Positions 36,362 through 48,345 are shown, counted from the first letter of the stretch. The stretch is 64,000 nt of DNA from Rhizophagus irregularis (GCF_026210795.1 NC_089432.1:2046001-2110000); one strand, 5' to 3'. A program made the numbers and translations. The notes: generated from the letters alone by a model not told the origin.

Positions 36362-38362
36362 TTATCCTAAAAGTTCTAATTTGTTTAATTCGTTTTTAGA
36401 TTCTTGATCTCCTTGTAATGCAGCTTTTTTATACCAATAAATTGCTTTATCCACATTTTTCACAGTTCCTTTTCCTTCTTCATACATAGAAGCAAGATTA
36501 TATTGGGCTATCCAATTTCCTAATTCTGCGGCTCTTTTATATAATGTAAATGCCTCTTTTTCGTCAACATTAGTTCCGATTCCACATAGATAACAACGGC
36601 CTAAATCATTCATTCCAGACATATTTCCTAAATTTGCTGCTTTCTGATATAACTCAAATGCCTTGTTTTTATTAATTCTTATTCCAATTCCAGCTTCATA
36701 ACAACATCCTAAATTATTTATACCAGTTGTACTTCCTAAATTTGCAGCTTCTTGATATAATTCAAATGCCTTTTTTCTATTAATCTTAGTTCCAATTCCA
36801 TACTGATAAAATTGTCCTAAATTATTTAGTCCAGATATATTTCCTAAATCTGCAGCTTTTTGATATAACTCAAGTGCTTTTGATTTATTAACATTTGTTC
36901 CAATTCCTAAATATAAAAATGTTCCAAGTAAAACAATAGAATTCGAATCGTCTTGATTATTTGATATGAAATCATATATTTCTTGTGAAGTTATATTACG
37001 TTCATCAAGATAATCAAGAATTTTTCGTTTTTCATTTTCTTTTGTTTCTAATATCATACTAAAATGATCAACTATTTTAGCTACAATTAGGTTAAAATTA
37101 GGTGGTGAAATTGATATATTCATCATCTTATTATTAAATTCTTTTAAATTAGAAATCACCTCTTTTATAGTTGGACGTTTATCTGGATCACCGTTCCAAC
37201 AATCTAATATATGAAATAACAAATTTTAAAGAAAATTATTTTTCTTAATCAATTAGAGCTATTATAACAAAATAAGTTTAAATGTAACTTTACCAGAATA
37301 AATTTTTACGTAATCTTTGGGCGCATTTAAAACTGGTATCTCTCTGCAACCTTCTAAAATTTCATTAATCAAGTCAAGATCAAATTGATCATCACAAAAA
37401 GGAGGACGACCAGTAGATATTTCCCATAACAATACTCCAATACTGTAAACATCACTTTTTTCATCTAATGAATATACTTGTATTTGATTATTTTCGTTTC
37501 TTTGTCTATCAAAACTCTTGGGATCAATGTAAGGAAGCGTTTCAAATGACTTTGATTGAAGACCGAATACTTTTTCAATTCTTCTTGTCAAGCCAAGATC
37601 CGCTAATTTGAGGGTATCTTGATGAATCAATATATTGTTTGAGTGCTATTATTTATTAAATTCGATAAATAATAGAGTTAAAATTATTGAATGAATCATA
37701 AAAATCTTTATAGTATACGTTTATTACCAAATCATGATGTACAATTTCTTCATCATGTAAGCATGATACGACATAAGATAATTGAAAAGCCAAATTAAAT
37801 TTATTATCCCAAGTAAGTTTATAATAATTTTTTTTTAAATATTCTCTGAGAGTTCCATCTTCTGCATATTCCATTACCAATGAATAACTTTTCGATAGAT
37901 TATTTTTATTACCCACTAATATATATATAAAAAAAAAATTACTGTGGGCCTTACAATTTACAAAGTTAATTATGAATATTATTAAATATTACCTTTTGTA
38001 ATACCGTATAAATGAATTATATTCTTGTGAAAATTGACCTTACGTTGTAATGTAATCTAAGACCATTTTAAAATTTTTAATTTTGATATATTATGTTAAC
38101 AATAATCAAACCAATTTAAATTATAATATACCTCATTAACAATTTCTTCAGCTATTATTTTATTGAAATTATAAAAAGTTCTCAACGTAAAAGTTTTACG
38201 CAAATTTTTCCAACTCGCACGATAGACTTTTCCAAAACCACCGGAACTGATTTCTTTTATGTTATGAAAGTATTTAAAATCATAGTATTTAATAAGATCT
38301 TTAGAAATGGCATCTTCAATCCAATCGATCCACTCGTTTGAATTGACAGTATTTTTTTGCAT
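36362..38362 (-). CDS. K5: kinase-like Sel1 protein lacking the ATP lysine
   Basis: Exons 38362-38132, 38056-37993, 37915-37728, 37645-37294 and 37203-36362 join in phase to about 558 residues. The start is MQKNTVNSNEWIDWIEDAIS. The glycine loop is near-consensus (EISSGGFGKVYRASW), but the beta-3 lysine is arginine (FTLRTFYNF, R61), a change that usually abolishes phosphotransfer. The catalytic loop is HHD (IVHHDL) and the metal motif DLG (LADLGLTRR). Exon 3 is 12 bases longer at its 5' end than in K1-K4 and encodes GNKNNLSKSYSLVMEYAEDG. The C-lobe ends CWNGDPDKRP. Five to six Sel1 repeats follow, ending AIYWYKKAALQGDQESK. Scaffold function is likelier than catalysis. A TATATAATAA word lies about 45 bases upstream of the ATG. 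Confidence 0.87.
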
Positions 38363-38401
38363 TTTGAAGTTATTTGAAGAAGATGGGTTGGGTAAGAATG
38401 C

Positions 38402-38411
38402 TTATTATATA
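38402..38411 (-). promoter_or_regulatory. Possible TATA element of K5
   Basis: TATATAATAA on the minus strand, about 45 bases before the ATG. Support is positional only. Confidence 0.3.
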
Positions 38412-39165
38412 GTTTCAGCATATTTTAATCCAAAATTAACTACCGGAATTAGTTACCATTTAAAGTTGATTTTACAATAAATGTTTTTTTTTCGTACTTG
38501 TAAGTACAAGAATTTGTGGTTACAAAATGAACGTGTCAGGACACGAACATGTTTTTCTTTTACGCCAAATTTAGACTTCTAAGGAATTTTACTAAATTTG
38601 GTAAGTCTGAGAAAAAACTATTCATAGTCATAATCATAATATTAATAGAAAAAATGATGGATGATTCATTTTTACGTAGCACGTTTTTAGCACAATCAAC
38701 TTAATAAAAGCGGTAACTATATTCCATAAAACCGTATTTGATTGTTTTATTCCGTGGGTTTTCAGTAAAAGCAGCAATGCAGCATACTCATGAATTAATA
38801 GATTTTGTCGATCATTACAAGTTTATCAATAACAAATACATCATGACTATTACTAAAAAAAAAAGTAATCGAAAATCCGACTTCCAATTAATTAATTTAA
38901 GCTATACAATTTAATTTTAATTATTTGTTTTACATTATATAAGGGATCATGTTCTAAAGTAATTGGTGTAAAAAAAAGCATTATCATATGCGCGTGGTTC
39001 AACTGCGGTACAGTATAAAAAATAATATTTAAAATATCACAAACTTTTTCAATTACGATAATGAAACTCGTACAATAGTATAAACTGTAAAATTGATAAT
39101 AAAAACAGAATCTAAGTTTTACTAGTTGAACGAAAATCAGGTTTCAAAAATAAAAAAAGTTATAT
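38412..39165. other. Intergenic, no gene seen
   Basis: Upstream flank of K5. No coding frame or repeat was recognised. Confidence 0.4.
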
Positions 39166-39410
39166 CCAGGACCCAGAAATATATATATAGGAGTCAGGTG
39201 ATGAAAAAAAATTTTTATTATGAGCTGTACGCATTTTTTCAGGGCCGGAATTATGATAATGTCAGTCAGTTATTATAATAGGAAATAAAATTCTGACTGG
39301 TATTATTATTAAAAAATTATCTAAAAAGGAAAGATTTTCATGATTTTTTTTAATTCAAAATACGCAAACTCAAACCTGACCCTTTTATATATATTTCTGG
39401 ATCCTTCTGG
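39166..39410. mobile_element. 245-bp MITE with about 35-bp imperfect inverted ends
   Basis: The left end reads CCAGGACCCAGAAATATATA then TATAGGAGTCAGGT; the right end in reverse complement reads CCAGAAGGATCCAGAAATAT then ATATAAAAGGGTCAGGT. The interior contains ggaaagattttcatgatttt, which also occurs near 48023-48043 in a related copy. There is no coding capacity. The exact boundary and target duplication are unclear. Confidence 0.65.
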
Positions 39411-40297
39411 AAATACAAGAAAAAAGAATTAAAAAAATTAGAAAAAAGTTTAAAGTCGATTATTTAAAGAATTAAATTAACCTTTTAATACTCCCTTATA
39501 ATACTAAATAAATCATAATAATTAACGTTATCCTTTTCGAGTGTAGGTAGTACCTCTGCTTGCTTTAGAAAGGCAGAATATTACAATGTGCCATAATTGC
39601 ATAAGAAAGCTAGTAAGGGAGACAATTAACTATTTTCAAGACGATTTGGTCATGTCCAGCACACCCTACAGAATTTACAAATTTTTTTAGTCACCATCTC
39701 CTCATACCATATGAAGTTTACCTTATGCCTATGCTAAGCAGGGAACCCCAGGACATCTATGTGGCCATCATAGAATCTATGGCAAATGGTCTCATATAGT
39801 ATTCAATAACAACAATTAAGTGTATGCCATGACATAGAAATATGTGTCATTTCCACGGATATGGATCGACTTGGGGATCACCTATGTGCGTGGCATTATT
39901 GTAGCTACGACTTGTGCACAAAACAGATGACTACATAGCCAGTAGCAAATGGTACGTACTACTAGCACATAAACCTGTCAACCATAACAGTCCACCATCC
40001 GGAAGACTTTCAGCGATCCCTCCCCCGGTGAACACGTACTCAGCCGCGTCTGGGCGAAGATATAGTTGAGTATTTGGGTGAAGTATTTGGGTAATCTCAA
40101 GTAGTTGAAAAAAAGGAGGTAAGGTCTTTTTATATATTTTTTTGTAGTACAAACTTTTTTACAAATTATGTAATTTGCAATGACTCATTACTGCACTACG
40201 CCTCAATCAATCACAATATTCAACATAGCGATCAATCTATCTAAATTGTCGCTTATGTCGCGTAACTTTTTACAAAAATGTCGCATATTAATATATA
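39411..40297. other. Intergenic, no gene seen
   Basis: Less AT-rich DNA at 39540-40080 has no protein-like frame longer than the 73-codon minus frame at 39931-40152. That frame has the mixed composition of a fragment but no recognised domain. Confidence 0.35.
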
Positions 40298-40432
40298 CAG
40301 TCAAACTCTGATATAACGATATCATATGAAGATCATTGAAATTCCGATATATCAAATTATACCGATATTTACTCTCATATAGTGGGAAAGTAAAATTTAA
40401 TATATATCGTATCGAATATCAGGTCTTGACTA
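40298..40432. mobile_element. 135-bp MITE, pogo/mariner-like ends
   Basis: The left end CAGTCAAACTCTGATATAAC and the right end in reverse complement TAGTCAAGACCTGATATTCG form imperfect inverted repeats of about 20 bp. TA flanks both ends (40296-40297 and 40433-40434). The interior repeats cgatat words. Ends of this kind (CAGT.AAACTC.GATATAACG) are typical of pogo-like elements. It is non-coding. Confidence 0.65.
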
Positions 40433-40774
40433 TATTAATAACATTTCCGTTTATTTCTGGTTAACAGTACTATTATTTTTAAAAAAAATTCTTAATTAAA
40501 CATATACAAATTATTTAAGACGTGTTGACATAGCTAAAAAAAGAGTTTCAATATTACCGATCGTTCCTATTACTTAGGTCATCGCAATATTATATATTGC
40601 TTATCATTACTGCAAAAACACTTGAAAAAGTAATAATTGGGTGTCGGAGAATTATTACTCCAAATCTGATCTCAGTCGTGCAAATTTAAAACCAGGTAAA
40701 TTCTAAATATAGATTTAAACTTTTTCAACTCCTCCATTTTCCTTTCCTAAAATTCTTCTATTATATACTACGAT

Positions 40775-41747
40775 ATGTCTTTTTTCAATTGGTACAAAAA
40801 TCATTTATTCCGAAGACCAATTCTAATACAAACCATTACTATCTACTGGTAAATGTTTGTTTGCTTGATGAAATACATAATTTGATATTATAAATTTGAA
40901 TTTATTCAGGAACATTATTTGTTACAGGAGATATTATAGCACAACAATTTGTTGAACAAAGAGGGTTAAAATCTCAGTTTTTACAGAACTTTAAGACTTG
41001 GAGGATTTGGTTTATGTATAGCTGTAAGCATTATTATTTAAAAGATGAAAATTTTATTTCTAAAAATTTTTTATAATAAATTAAATAAGGGACCATCCAC
41101 GACTATCTGGTATCGAAAATATTAAGTAATTTAAAATACAGTCAGACCTCCATAATTGCACACCCATTGGGACCATATGCATAATTTTCAAAATAGTGCA
41201 TTTAAAGAGAGTGTGCATTTATAGAGGTAAAATAATTAGAGATCATATAAGCTTGGGACCAAACTAGAGGGTGCATTTAAAGAGACTAGTATACATAGTC
41301 ATAGTGGGTGCATTGTTCTTTAAAAATCCCATGTTAGGTAATATATACCCTTACATTATAAGATTAATTATTTTATTCCTAATTTATTTATTTATTTTGT
41401 TTTCTTTTTCTATAAAGGACTATTAACACATGTCACTTTAGATCAAGCTATATTCGCACCGTAAGAAATATCTCAAATTTTAGAAAAGCTTGGAGATGTA
41501 AATATAAATTCCTCTCAGAATATTTATCTTAAAGATATTGTTTTACTTAAGTTAATATTAATATTCTCAATATACACAGGCTTTTGTACCTACTTTAATT
41601 AATAATTATCGGCTGTACAATTGCTCAATTTTCAATTTATTTCCATTGAATTATAGGACTTTAGTTGTTAATTGTGTTGCACTTGGTTGGAATACTTGTT
41701 TATCTGTTATCAATAAGAAAAGTTCCGACAAAGCGAGTGTTAAATAG
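40775..41747 (+). pseudogene. Mpv17/PMP22-family membrane protein pseudogene
   Basis: Pieces in order match this four-helix organelle membrane family. 40775-40848 encodes MSFFNWYKNHLFRRPILIQT. 40910-41023 encodes TLFVTGDIIAQQFVEQRG and, in another frame, RTLRLGGFGLCIA. 41090 onward encodes GPSTTIWYRK. 41418-41460 encodes VTLDQAIFAP. 41580-41747 encodes NYRLYNCSIF and FPLNYRTLVVNCVALGWNTC, then a stop. Splice signals (GTAAAT, GTAAGC, GTAAGA, and CAG/AAG acceptors) survive, but the frame fails at the first junction, inside exon 2, in exon 3 and at the last junction, and a MITE-like sequence lies in an intron. Either the gene is dead or the assembly carries several indels here. Members sit in mitochondrial or peroxisomal membranes. 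Confidence 0.75.
41139..41335. mobile_element. MITE copy related to 14436-14610
   Basis: It begins TA|CAGTCAGACCTCCATAATTG and contains gtgcatttaaagagagtgtg and gggtgcatttaaagagacta, words shared with the element at 14436-14610. No inverted right end was found, so the copy may be truncated. It sits between two exon remnants of the Mpv17-family pseudogene. Confidence 0.45.
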
Positions 41748-42988
41748 GAAACGAAATAAATGGAATTGACTACTAGTGATAAAATATTTTGTTATAAATA
41801 AACTTTAGTTGATGGTCTAGTAAAATGAGGAGATTCTTCGAACGTATTTATTCGCGTCTTATAACTATCAGTCTCTCTTTCTTTACCGAAATTGGCATCA
41901 TCTTAAAAGAAGAAGAAACGTCTGATTCTTCTTTTGCTTCGTTCGAGCAAATCTTTACAAAATTATTTTGATTATATTTATTAAGTCTATTACCATAAAT
42001 GAATTATTATAAAACCAGAAAGTCAATGGAATGTAACGATACAAACAAATTAAAATAAAGATACGGAAAATGACATTAAAGAAGTATTCTCTACGATGAT
42101 TTAAATGATTTAATTAAAATCTAGACAATATAATGAGTTCGAAAATGAGGAAATAAAAACGTAAATGCAATTACTTGGCATCTAGTAATTGTAAAAGGAT
42201 GAAAATTGGTCGAGTTATACTATGATTATTTAATGTCATTAGCATTGATAGATTCCGATTAAAATCTTAATGTCCATTAGTTCGTCATTAATCAATCACC
42301 ATTCAACACATCCTGATAGGAGAATCCAGTGTATTATGTTTTATCCTTCTGCCACTAGATAGGTTATAGTTTGGGACGTTCCTTAAGAGTAATAATGATT
42401 TCTATCAAAAATTTGTGCTTTCCAAAAGAATTATAAGAATATTTCATTTAATGATAAATATGTTACAAGGTTTTTATATTTTACATTCTTATTTTCAATT
42501 TATATACAGAAATATGGCAAAACATAAATTTGTAATGTTCGATTTAAAATTTGAATAATATTCGTTGTTATTTTGGGTATATACCGGAATCAAGCGCTAA
42601 TTTACTAGCATAACTAAATATTAATACTCGGGTCTTACTCAACGGTTTCGATTATCATTGATACTATATGTTAGTAGTAATGATAGTAACTTTTTTAAGA
42701 AGCGAGGTATTGAAATTTCATCATGAGAATAAAATATTAACAGCGCGAGACTTCTACGCGGAGTTTAAAGGCGCACAATATATATCACTTGCAAAAGTAT
42801 ACGGTTTTCCATCCAAGTTATCGGACGTTATATATAAAATTTGAATCATGTTTCGATAATTGTGCAAGTCCTAAATTCGCCAATCATTCGTTATTGATAT
42901 ACTGTCGTTCAAACTTCTCTTCCATTTATTTTCATATAACCATGAATATTTTGAAGCCCAAAGTGGATTCCATTTAAGGCTGTCTTTT
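41748..42988. other. Intergenic, no gene seen
   Basis: No convincing frame, RNA gene or repeat. The 62-codon frame at 42789-42977 (plus) shows no motif. Confidence 0.4.
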
Positions 42989-43156
42989 TTAAACGTGAAT
43001 ATTTATTTTTTTTTTCGTCAAAGTAGTATCATTTAATTCTTCTTCTTTACTATCAATTTCGTTATCTTTAATATCACTAATTTGAATAATTTTTGTATTC
43101 TTAACATTTTGACTCCTTTTTTTTGTGGTCTTTTTTTCTTGAGGAGTAATAATCAT
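42989..43156 (-). CDS. Small lysine-rich hypothetical ORF (about 55 aa)
   Basis: The minus frame starts MIITPQEKKTTKKRSQNVKN and continues IIQISDIKDNEIDSKEEELN, ending in a lysine run and a stop. The basic N-terminal half and acidic second half resemble low-complexity tails of nuclear proteins. No domain, splice partner or conserved neighbour supports it. It may be a terminal exon fragment. Confidence 0.25.
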   Translation of the reverse strand: MIITPQEKKTTKKRSQNVKNTKIIQISDIKDNEIDSKEEELNDTTLTKKKINIHV

Positions 43157-43804
43157 TTAGGTATTTTGTGATGTCTCACAAAAAAAGAAAAATTAGACTA
43201 TCATTTTATTATACCTTGTATAACGATAAATTTTCTGCACAGAATGTACTTTGTTCAACATTATCTGTTGTGTGCACATGTGCACATCCAATTTAGAAAA
43301 TTGTGCACACGTGCACATTGTACACAATGGATTTATACACTATTGTTCTAGAACATGATTGACCAAAAAATCGATAAAGTATACATTTCAATTAAGAACT
43401 ATGTTCAATTTAAATTTAGAAACAGAAACAGATTTAATAATTCCTTGGAAATAATAATAATTTTTTGTATTTACGTAAGAAATCTTGTGTTTAAAGATAC
43501 TGTTAAATGACTAAAGTTACTAAATCTTTGTCTTTAAAACGAGGAAATAATAATTTACAGATAGTAGAAAAACACAAATTCCTAAACTTTTATTTAGTTA
43601 ACACATCTAACGGGCGATTATCCAACTGATACCATCAAAATCTCACATCCATATATAAAAGAAAATCATTTTAAATAATACGTTACAAAAGATGTTCTTT
43701 CCAATTTACCAAATTTATCCAGGAATTTCAAATTTCGTGCGATCTTTTGTGCAATCTATCCTACATAACTGTGACGTAGAAATGTCTGGTGATACTATCC
43801 TATC
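43157..43804. other. Intergenic, upstream of K6
   Basis: Contains a run of tgtgcacatgtgcacat near 43271-43287 and a second gtgcacacgtgcacattgt near 43302-43320, both partly palindromic. No gene was seen. Confidence 0.35.
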
Positions 43805-43812
43805 TATAAATA
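43805..43812 (+). promoter_or_regulatory. Possible TATA element of K6
   Basis: TATAAATA, close to the TATA consensus, about 95 bases upstream of the K6 ATG. Confidence 0.35.
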
Positions 43813-43902
43813 GTTAAAAATATTTGTATATTCTTCTTTAAATTCTACCTTTATAAAACCATAAAATTAACTTCCGCAGTAAAAATTTTCCTGCACTTAA
43901 CA

Positions 43903-46520
43903 ATGTCTAATAACACTGAACTTATTAATAATTCAAATGAGTGTAATTGGATAGAAGAAGCAATCTCTAAAAAACTTATCAAATTTTATGAATTTGGCCA
44001 ATTTTATAATATTGAAGAAATTGGTTCTGGAGGCTTCGGAAAAGTTTATCGTGCAGATTGGAAGGATTCTCATAAACGTTGTGCACTTAAATCTTTTTAT
44101 AATTTAAATGATGCTACAATTAAAGCAATTGTTCGTGAGGTAATAATAATATCAAAAAAAAATGATTCAATTATTATAATATTTACATTTCTAGTATAAT
44201 TTATTATTATTATTATTTAGATTCAACATCATCGTGAAGTTGATTTTTATGATAATGTTATCCGTTTTTATGGCGTCACAACTTTCAGTAGGGATATGAT
44301 AAGTTTTCAATAATCATTGTTTAACATATAATCATTAATTAACTTGTGGATTTTTCTTTTTAAAAGGAAATCAAATCAAAGAATATTCGTTGGTAATAGA
44401 ATATGCTGACGGTGGTACACTTCGAACTTATTTGAAAGAAAATTTTGAAAATCTTACTTGGAACGATAAATTTAGTCTTGCATTTCAACTGGTTTATGCA
44501 GTATCATGCTTACATGGTGAAGGAATCGTGCACCGTGATTTGGTAATTAATCAATTTATGATTTATTATAATTGTTTTTATTTAATGCTCATTTTATCTT
44601 AGTTTAATCTTTTTATACTTAATAATAGCACTCCAAAAATATATTAGTCCATCAGAATACTGTTAAGTTAGCCGATTTTGGACTTTCTAAAAGGATTGAG
44701 GAATCATCCAATCTTCAATCAAAAGTATTTGGAATGATTACTTATGTTGATCCAAAAATATTCAATAGAAGAAGAAATATTAACAATAACCAGCCAGAAG
44801 TATACTCGTTAAACGAGAAGAGTGATGTTTACAGTATTGGCATACTCTTATGGGAAATTTCTAGTGGACGACAACCTTTTTGTAATGAATTGAAAGATCT
44901 CGGTTTGGCCATGGAAATTTTACAAGGTCTTAGAGAGGACCCCATTCCTGATACACCTGAAGAATATATGAAAATTTATACTGGTAAATACTATTTAAAC
45001 CTATGATTTAAAAATAATACCATTTCAATTAATATATATTTTTTATAGATTGTTGGAATATTGAACCTGATAACCGTCCAACTATCAACCAAGTGTTTGA
45101 TAAATTAAAAGAAATTATAAAAAAAGAAAATATAATTATCAAAGACTTTCACTTATTTAATGATAATAAAATTAATGAAATTACACAATCATCTAATAAT
45201 CAGCAGCCAATTTTGGATGGTGAGATTTCTGAAAATATTGATTCATTACATGGAGATTTGTCTCAAATTATTCAAAATTTCAATGTGATGAATACAGAAG
45301 AAATAGAAAAATCTTCGATGTCATCAAGTAACCAATTTGAGAACAATAACTTCGATGTAATAGTTAATGATATATTAATTATTATTTTTAATGATAATAA
45401 TGAAGTAACAAAGCGAAAAGTCCTAAACTATCTTAATAACCGTAATATAACTTTGCAAGAAATTAATAATTTATTATTAAATAATCAAAATGACTCAAAT
45501 TCTCTTGCCTTACTTGGAGATTTTAATTATTTTGGACTTGGAATTTGTATTAATAAGCAAAAAGCATTTAAATTATATCAAAAGGCAGCAGACTTAGGGA
45601 ATTTATTTGGAATAATCAGTTTAGGATATTGTTATTCTAATGGAACTGATATTTATAAGAAAAAAGCATTTGAATTATTTCAAAAGACAGCAGATTTAGG
45701 AAATTCGTCTGGAATAAATAGATTAGGATTTTGTTATCAAAATGGAATTGGAACTGATATTGATAAGAAAAAAGCATTTGAATCATATCAAAAAGCAGCA
45801 GATTTAGGAAATTCGCCTGGAATTAATAGTTTAGGATATTGTTATCTAAATGGAATTGGAACTGATATTGATAAGAAAAAAGCATTTGAATTATTTCAAA
45901 AGGCAGCAGATTTAGGAAATTCGCCTGGAATAAATCATTTAGGATATTGTTATCAACATGGAATTGGTACTGACATTGATAGAAAAAAGGCATTTGAATT
46001 ATTTCAAAAAGCAGCAGATTTAGGCAATTCATCTGGAATAAATCATTTAGGATATTGTTATAAACATGGAATTGGAACTGATATTGATAGAAAAAAGGCA
46101 TTTGAATTATTTCAAAAAGCAGCAGATTTAGGAAATTCATCTGGAATAAATCATTTAGGATATTGTTATCAACATGGAATTGGTACTTACATTGATAAGA
46201 AAAAAGCATTTGAATTATTTCAAAAGGTAGCAAATTTAGAAAATTCATCTGGAATAAATAATTTAGGATATTGTTATCAATATGGAATTGGAACTGATAT
46301 TGATAAGAAAAAAGCATTTGAATTATATCAAAAGGCAGCAGATTTGGAAAATGTAGATGGAATAAATAATATAGGATATTGTTATAAAAATGGAATTGGA
46401 ACTGACGTTGATAAGAAAAAAGCCTTTGAATTATATCAAAAGACAGCAGATTTAGGAAGCAGTTTAGCTCAATATAATCTTGCTATGATGTATGAAAATG
46501 AAGGAACTGTTAAAATATAG
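43903..46520 (+). CDS. K6: kinase with intact catalytic motifs and homogenised Sel1 repeats
   Basis: Exons 43903-44139, 44221-44287, 44367-44542, 44629-44983 and 45049-46520 join in phase to about 768 residues. All key kinase motifs are present: glycine loop EIGSGGFGKVYRADW (residues 39-53), lysine in CALKSFYNL (K63), HRDL (157-160), DFG in LADFGLSKR (D176), and CWNIEPDNRP closing the C-lobe near 280. A serine/threonine kinase of the TKL type is likely. A 150-residue N/E-rich linker leads to about ten Sel1 repeats (from about residue 433). Their DNA repeats with a 108-bp period and very high identity. The frame ends at TAG (46518-46520), while the expected last repeat (IDKAIYWYKKSAEQGDQE and on) continues in the next frame to TAA at 46607-46609. 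One base appears to be missing from an A run at 46512-46515. Without it the protein loses about 30 residues. Confidence 0.87.
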
Positions 46521-46609
46521 ATAAAGCAATTTATTGGTACAAAAAATCAGCTGAACAAGGAGATCAAGAAGCTCAAAATAGATTAGAAAGACTTAAAAAT
46601 AGGAAATAA
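46521..46609 (+). pseudogene. Out-of-frame 3' end of K6
   Basis: Reading from ATA at 46517 gives IDKAIYWYKKSAEQGDQE, AQNRLERLKNRK and a stop at 46607-46609. This is the conserved last Sel1 repeat and tail of the family, displaced by a single-base frameshift relative to K6. It is listed separately so that the natural end is recorded. Confidence 0.75.
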
Positions 46610-47890
46610 AGAACAATTCATTTAAAATATTTGTTGAACATTTAAATAAAATCACCGCTACTACAGTTATTTACTATTTTCCGTTTTTTATTTTAAATAT
46701 TTAAAAGAATAGTTTTAAACCAAAAATTTTTTTGCCAGTACTTTATAATTCTTATTAATATTTCTTTAAGAAACAAAGTGCTATTTAAAATTAATTTCAT
46801 TCATTCAAAAAATTAATATATATTTAATACAGTATCGAATTAATTGGCATAAATTTTATTTATGATTATTAAATTAAACTAATAAATCAGTCAAAGGACT
46901 ATTTTAATATTGTTGTTAATTAAGTAATTAAAAATAATAGTAGTTAGTCACATTTTATATAAGTTTAGGTCATTTTCTACAGTGTGTATAATTGAGACTT
47001 AAATCGTAATATTAATTAACCATCAGCATTGATTTTTTAATTGTTCACTTGTGATACTAAATATAGATATTTTATTTTTCTGGAAAATATCGATATTACA
47101 TAAGGTCTGATTTGAAAATAATTACTATTTACGAATGATATGAATAAATAATTAAATAAAAAGATTACTCAATATTTAATATATAAACAGAGATATAATC
47201 TTTAGAATATCTCGCGTAAAAGTGTCTTAATTAACAATATAAATACTCTTTCTTTTTTATTAAATACTTTATAAAAGTATTCTTAGTATTTGGATTAGAA
47301 CAATTGTGTGATTCTATATAGAGCTTACTTGAAATTAATGGTATTATTTATAATATTAAATACTATATTTTATTTTTATATGGTTACAACACTTGATCAA
47401 AGTGAAGTTCCTTATAAAGTATAGGCAAAATTATTTTGACATGGATGGAATTGAAAATATTCATCATCATGCTAGCTTTATATTTTACAGAGATCATAGT
47501 TATGTAACTGATATTTTAGTATTGCCTGTATTTGTATAATTTAGAAACACTTAGTATAATTAAAACAACTTTTAATAACTTCTAAAATGTACTGTAATGT
47601 GAGATAGATATTTTTCCCAAAATTCAAAATAAATAAAACAAAAATTATTATTAATTACAAATAATCACATAATTTCACAATTTCAAATTTGGAAGCTTTG
47701 TATTTGATAAAAATATTATAACATTATTGTTTTCATTAGTATAAATAAAATTTGCATTTGAAATTGATGAAAAATTCATCTAAGGAACAATTTTGCCAAA
47801 ATTGTTACAAATTTACAACGTAATAAAATCATTATTATCTTACTTCTTTCGTATGTTTATTACATTAATTTTAAACTCCAACAAGAATCA
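46610..47890. other. Intergenic, no gene seen
   Basis: Very AT-rich, with no frame above about 60 codons and no repeats noticed. Confidence 0.45.
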
Positions 47891-47894
47891 TGAA

Positions 47895-48115
47895 ATATAT
47901 AAAAGGTCACGACATCCAAAAAATTTTACTATTAGCCGCATTTTGTCAGGACTGAAATGGTGATAATTTTGGTTAATGTTCAAAAAAGATGATAACTAAA
48001 TTTTCACCCGGAATTACCTAAAAGAGGAAAGATTTTCATGATTTTTTTTTTTGGCTGGTTGGACGCAAACTTCAAACCATATATATTAAGGGTTAGAGGC
48101 CTGCAAACGGAACCC
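47895..48115. repeat. Copy of the 39-kb MITE family
   Basis: It shares gaggaaagattttcatgatt (near 48021-48041), a preceding poorly conserved block with caggactgaaat and gataat, and a following acgcaaacttcaaacc with the element at 39166-39410. The ends (atatataaaaggtcac and catatatattaagggtt) are weak inverted repeats. The copy is diverged. Confidence 0.5.
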
Positions 48116-48345
48116 CTCTTCACTTTATTTAAAAATTATTTAATAATATAGCTCGTAAGTCGTAAGTTATAAGATATTTATTTAATATAATATTTACATA
48201 AAATAATTAAATTCCTTATTTAATAAAATTATTTACGATATAGCTTGTAAGTCATTTGTTTTTTCTATTTTTATATATTTTATATAATATTTATTTGTTA
48301 ACTGGATTCTTGTATTTAAAAATACCTGAATTGTAAGTTATTACA

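Noticed and set aside
45823-46317. 164-codon minus frame made of repeated FLNLLPFEIIQM-like units
   Set aside because: It is the antisense translation of the 108-bp K6 Sel1 repeats.
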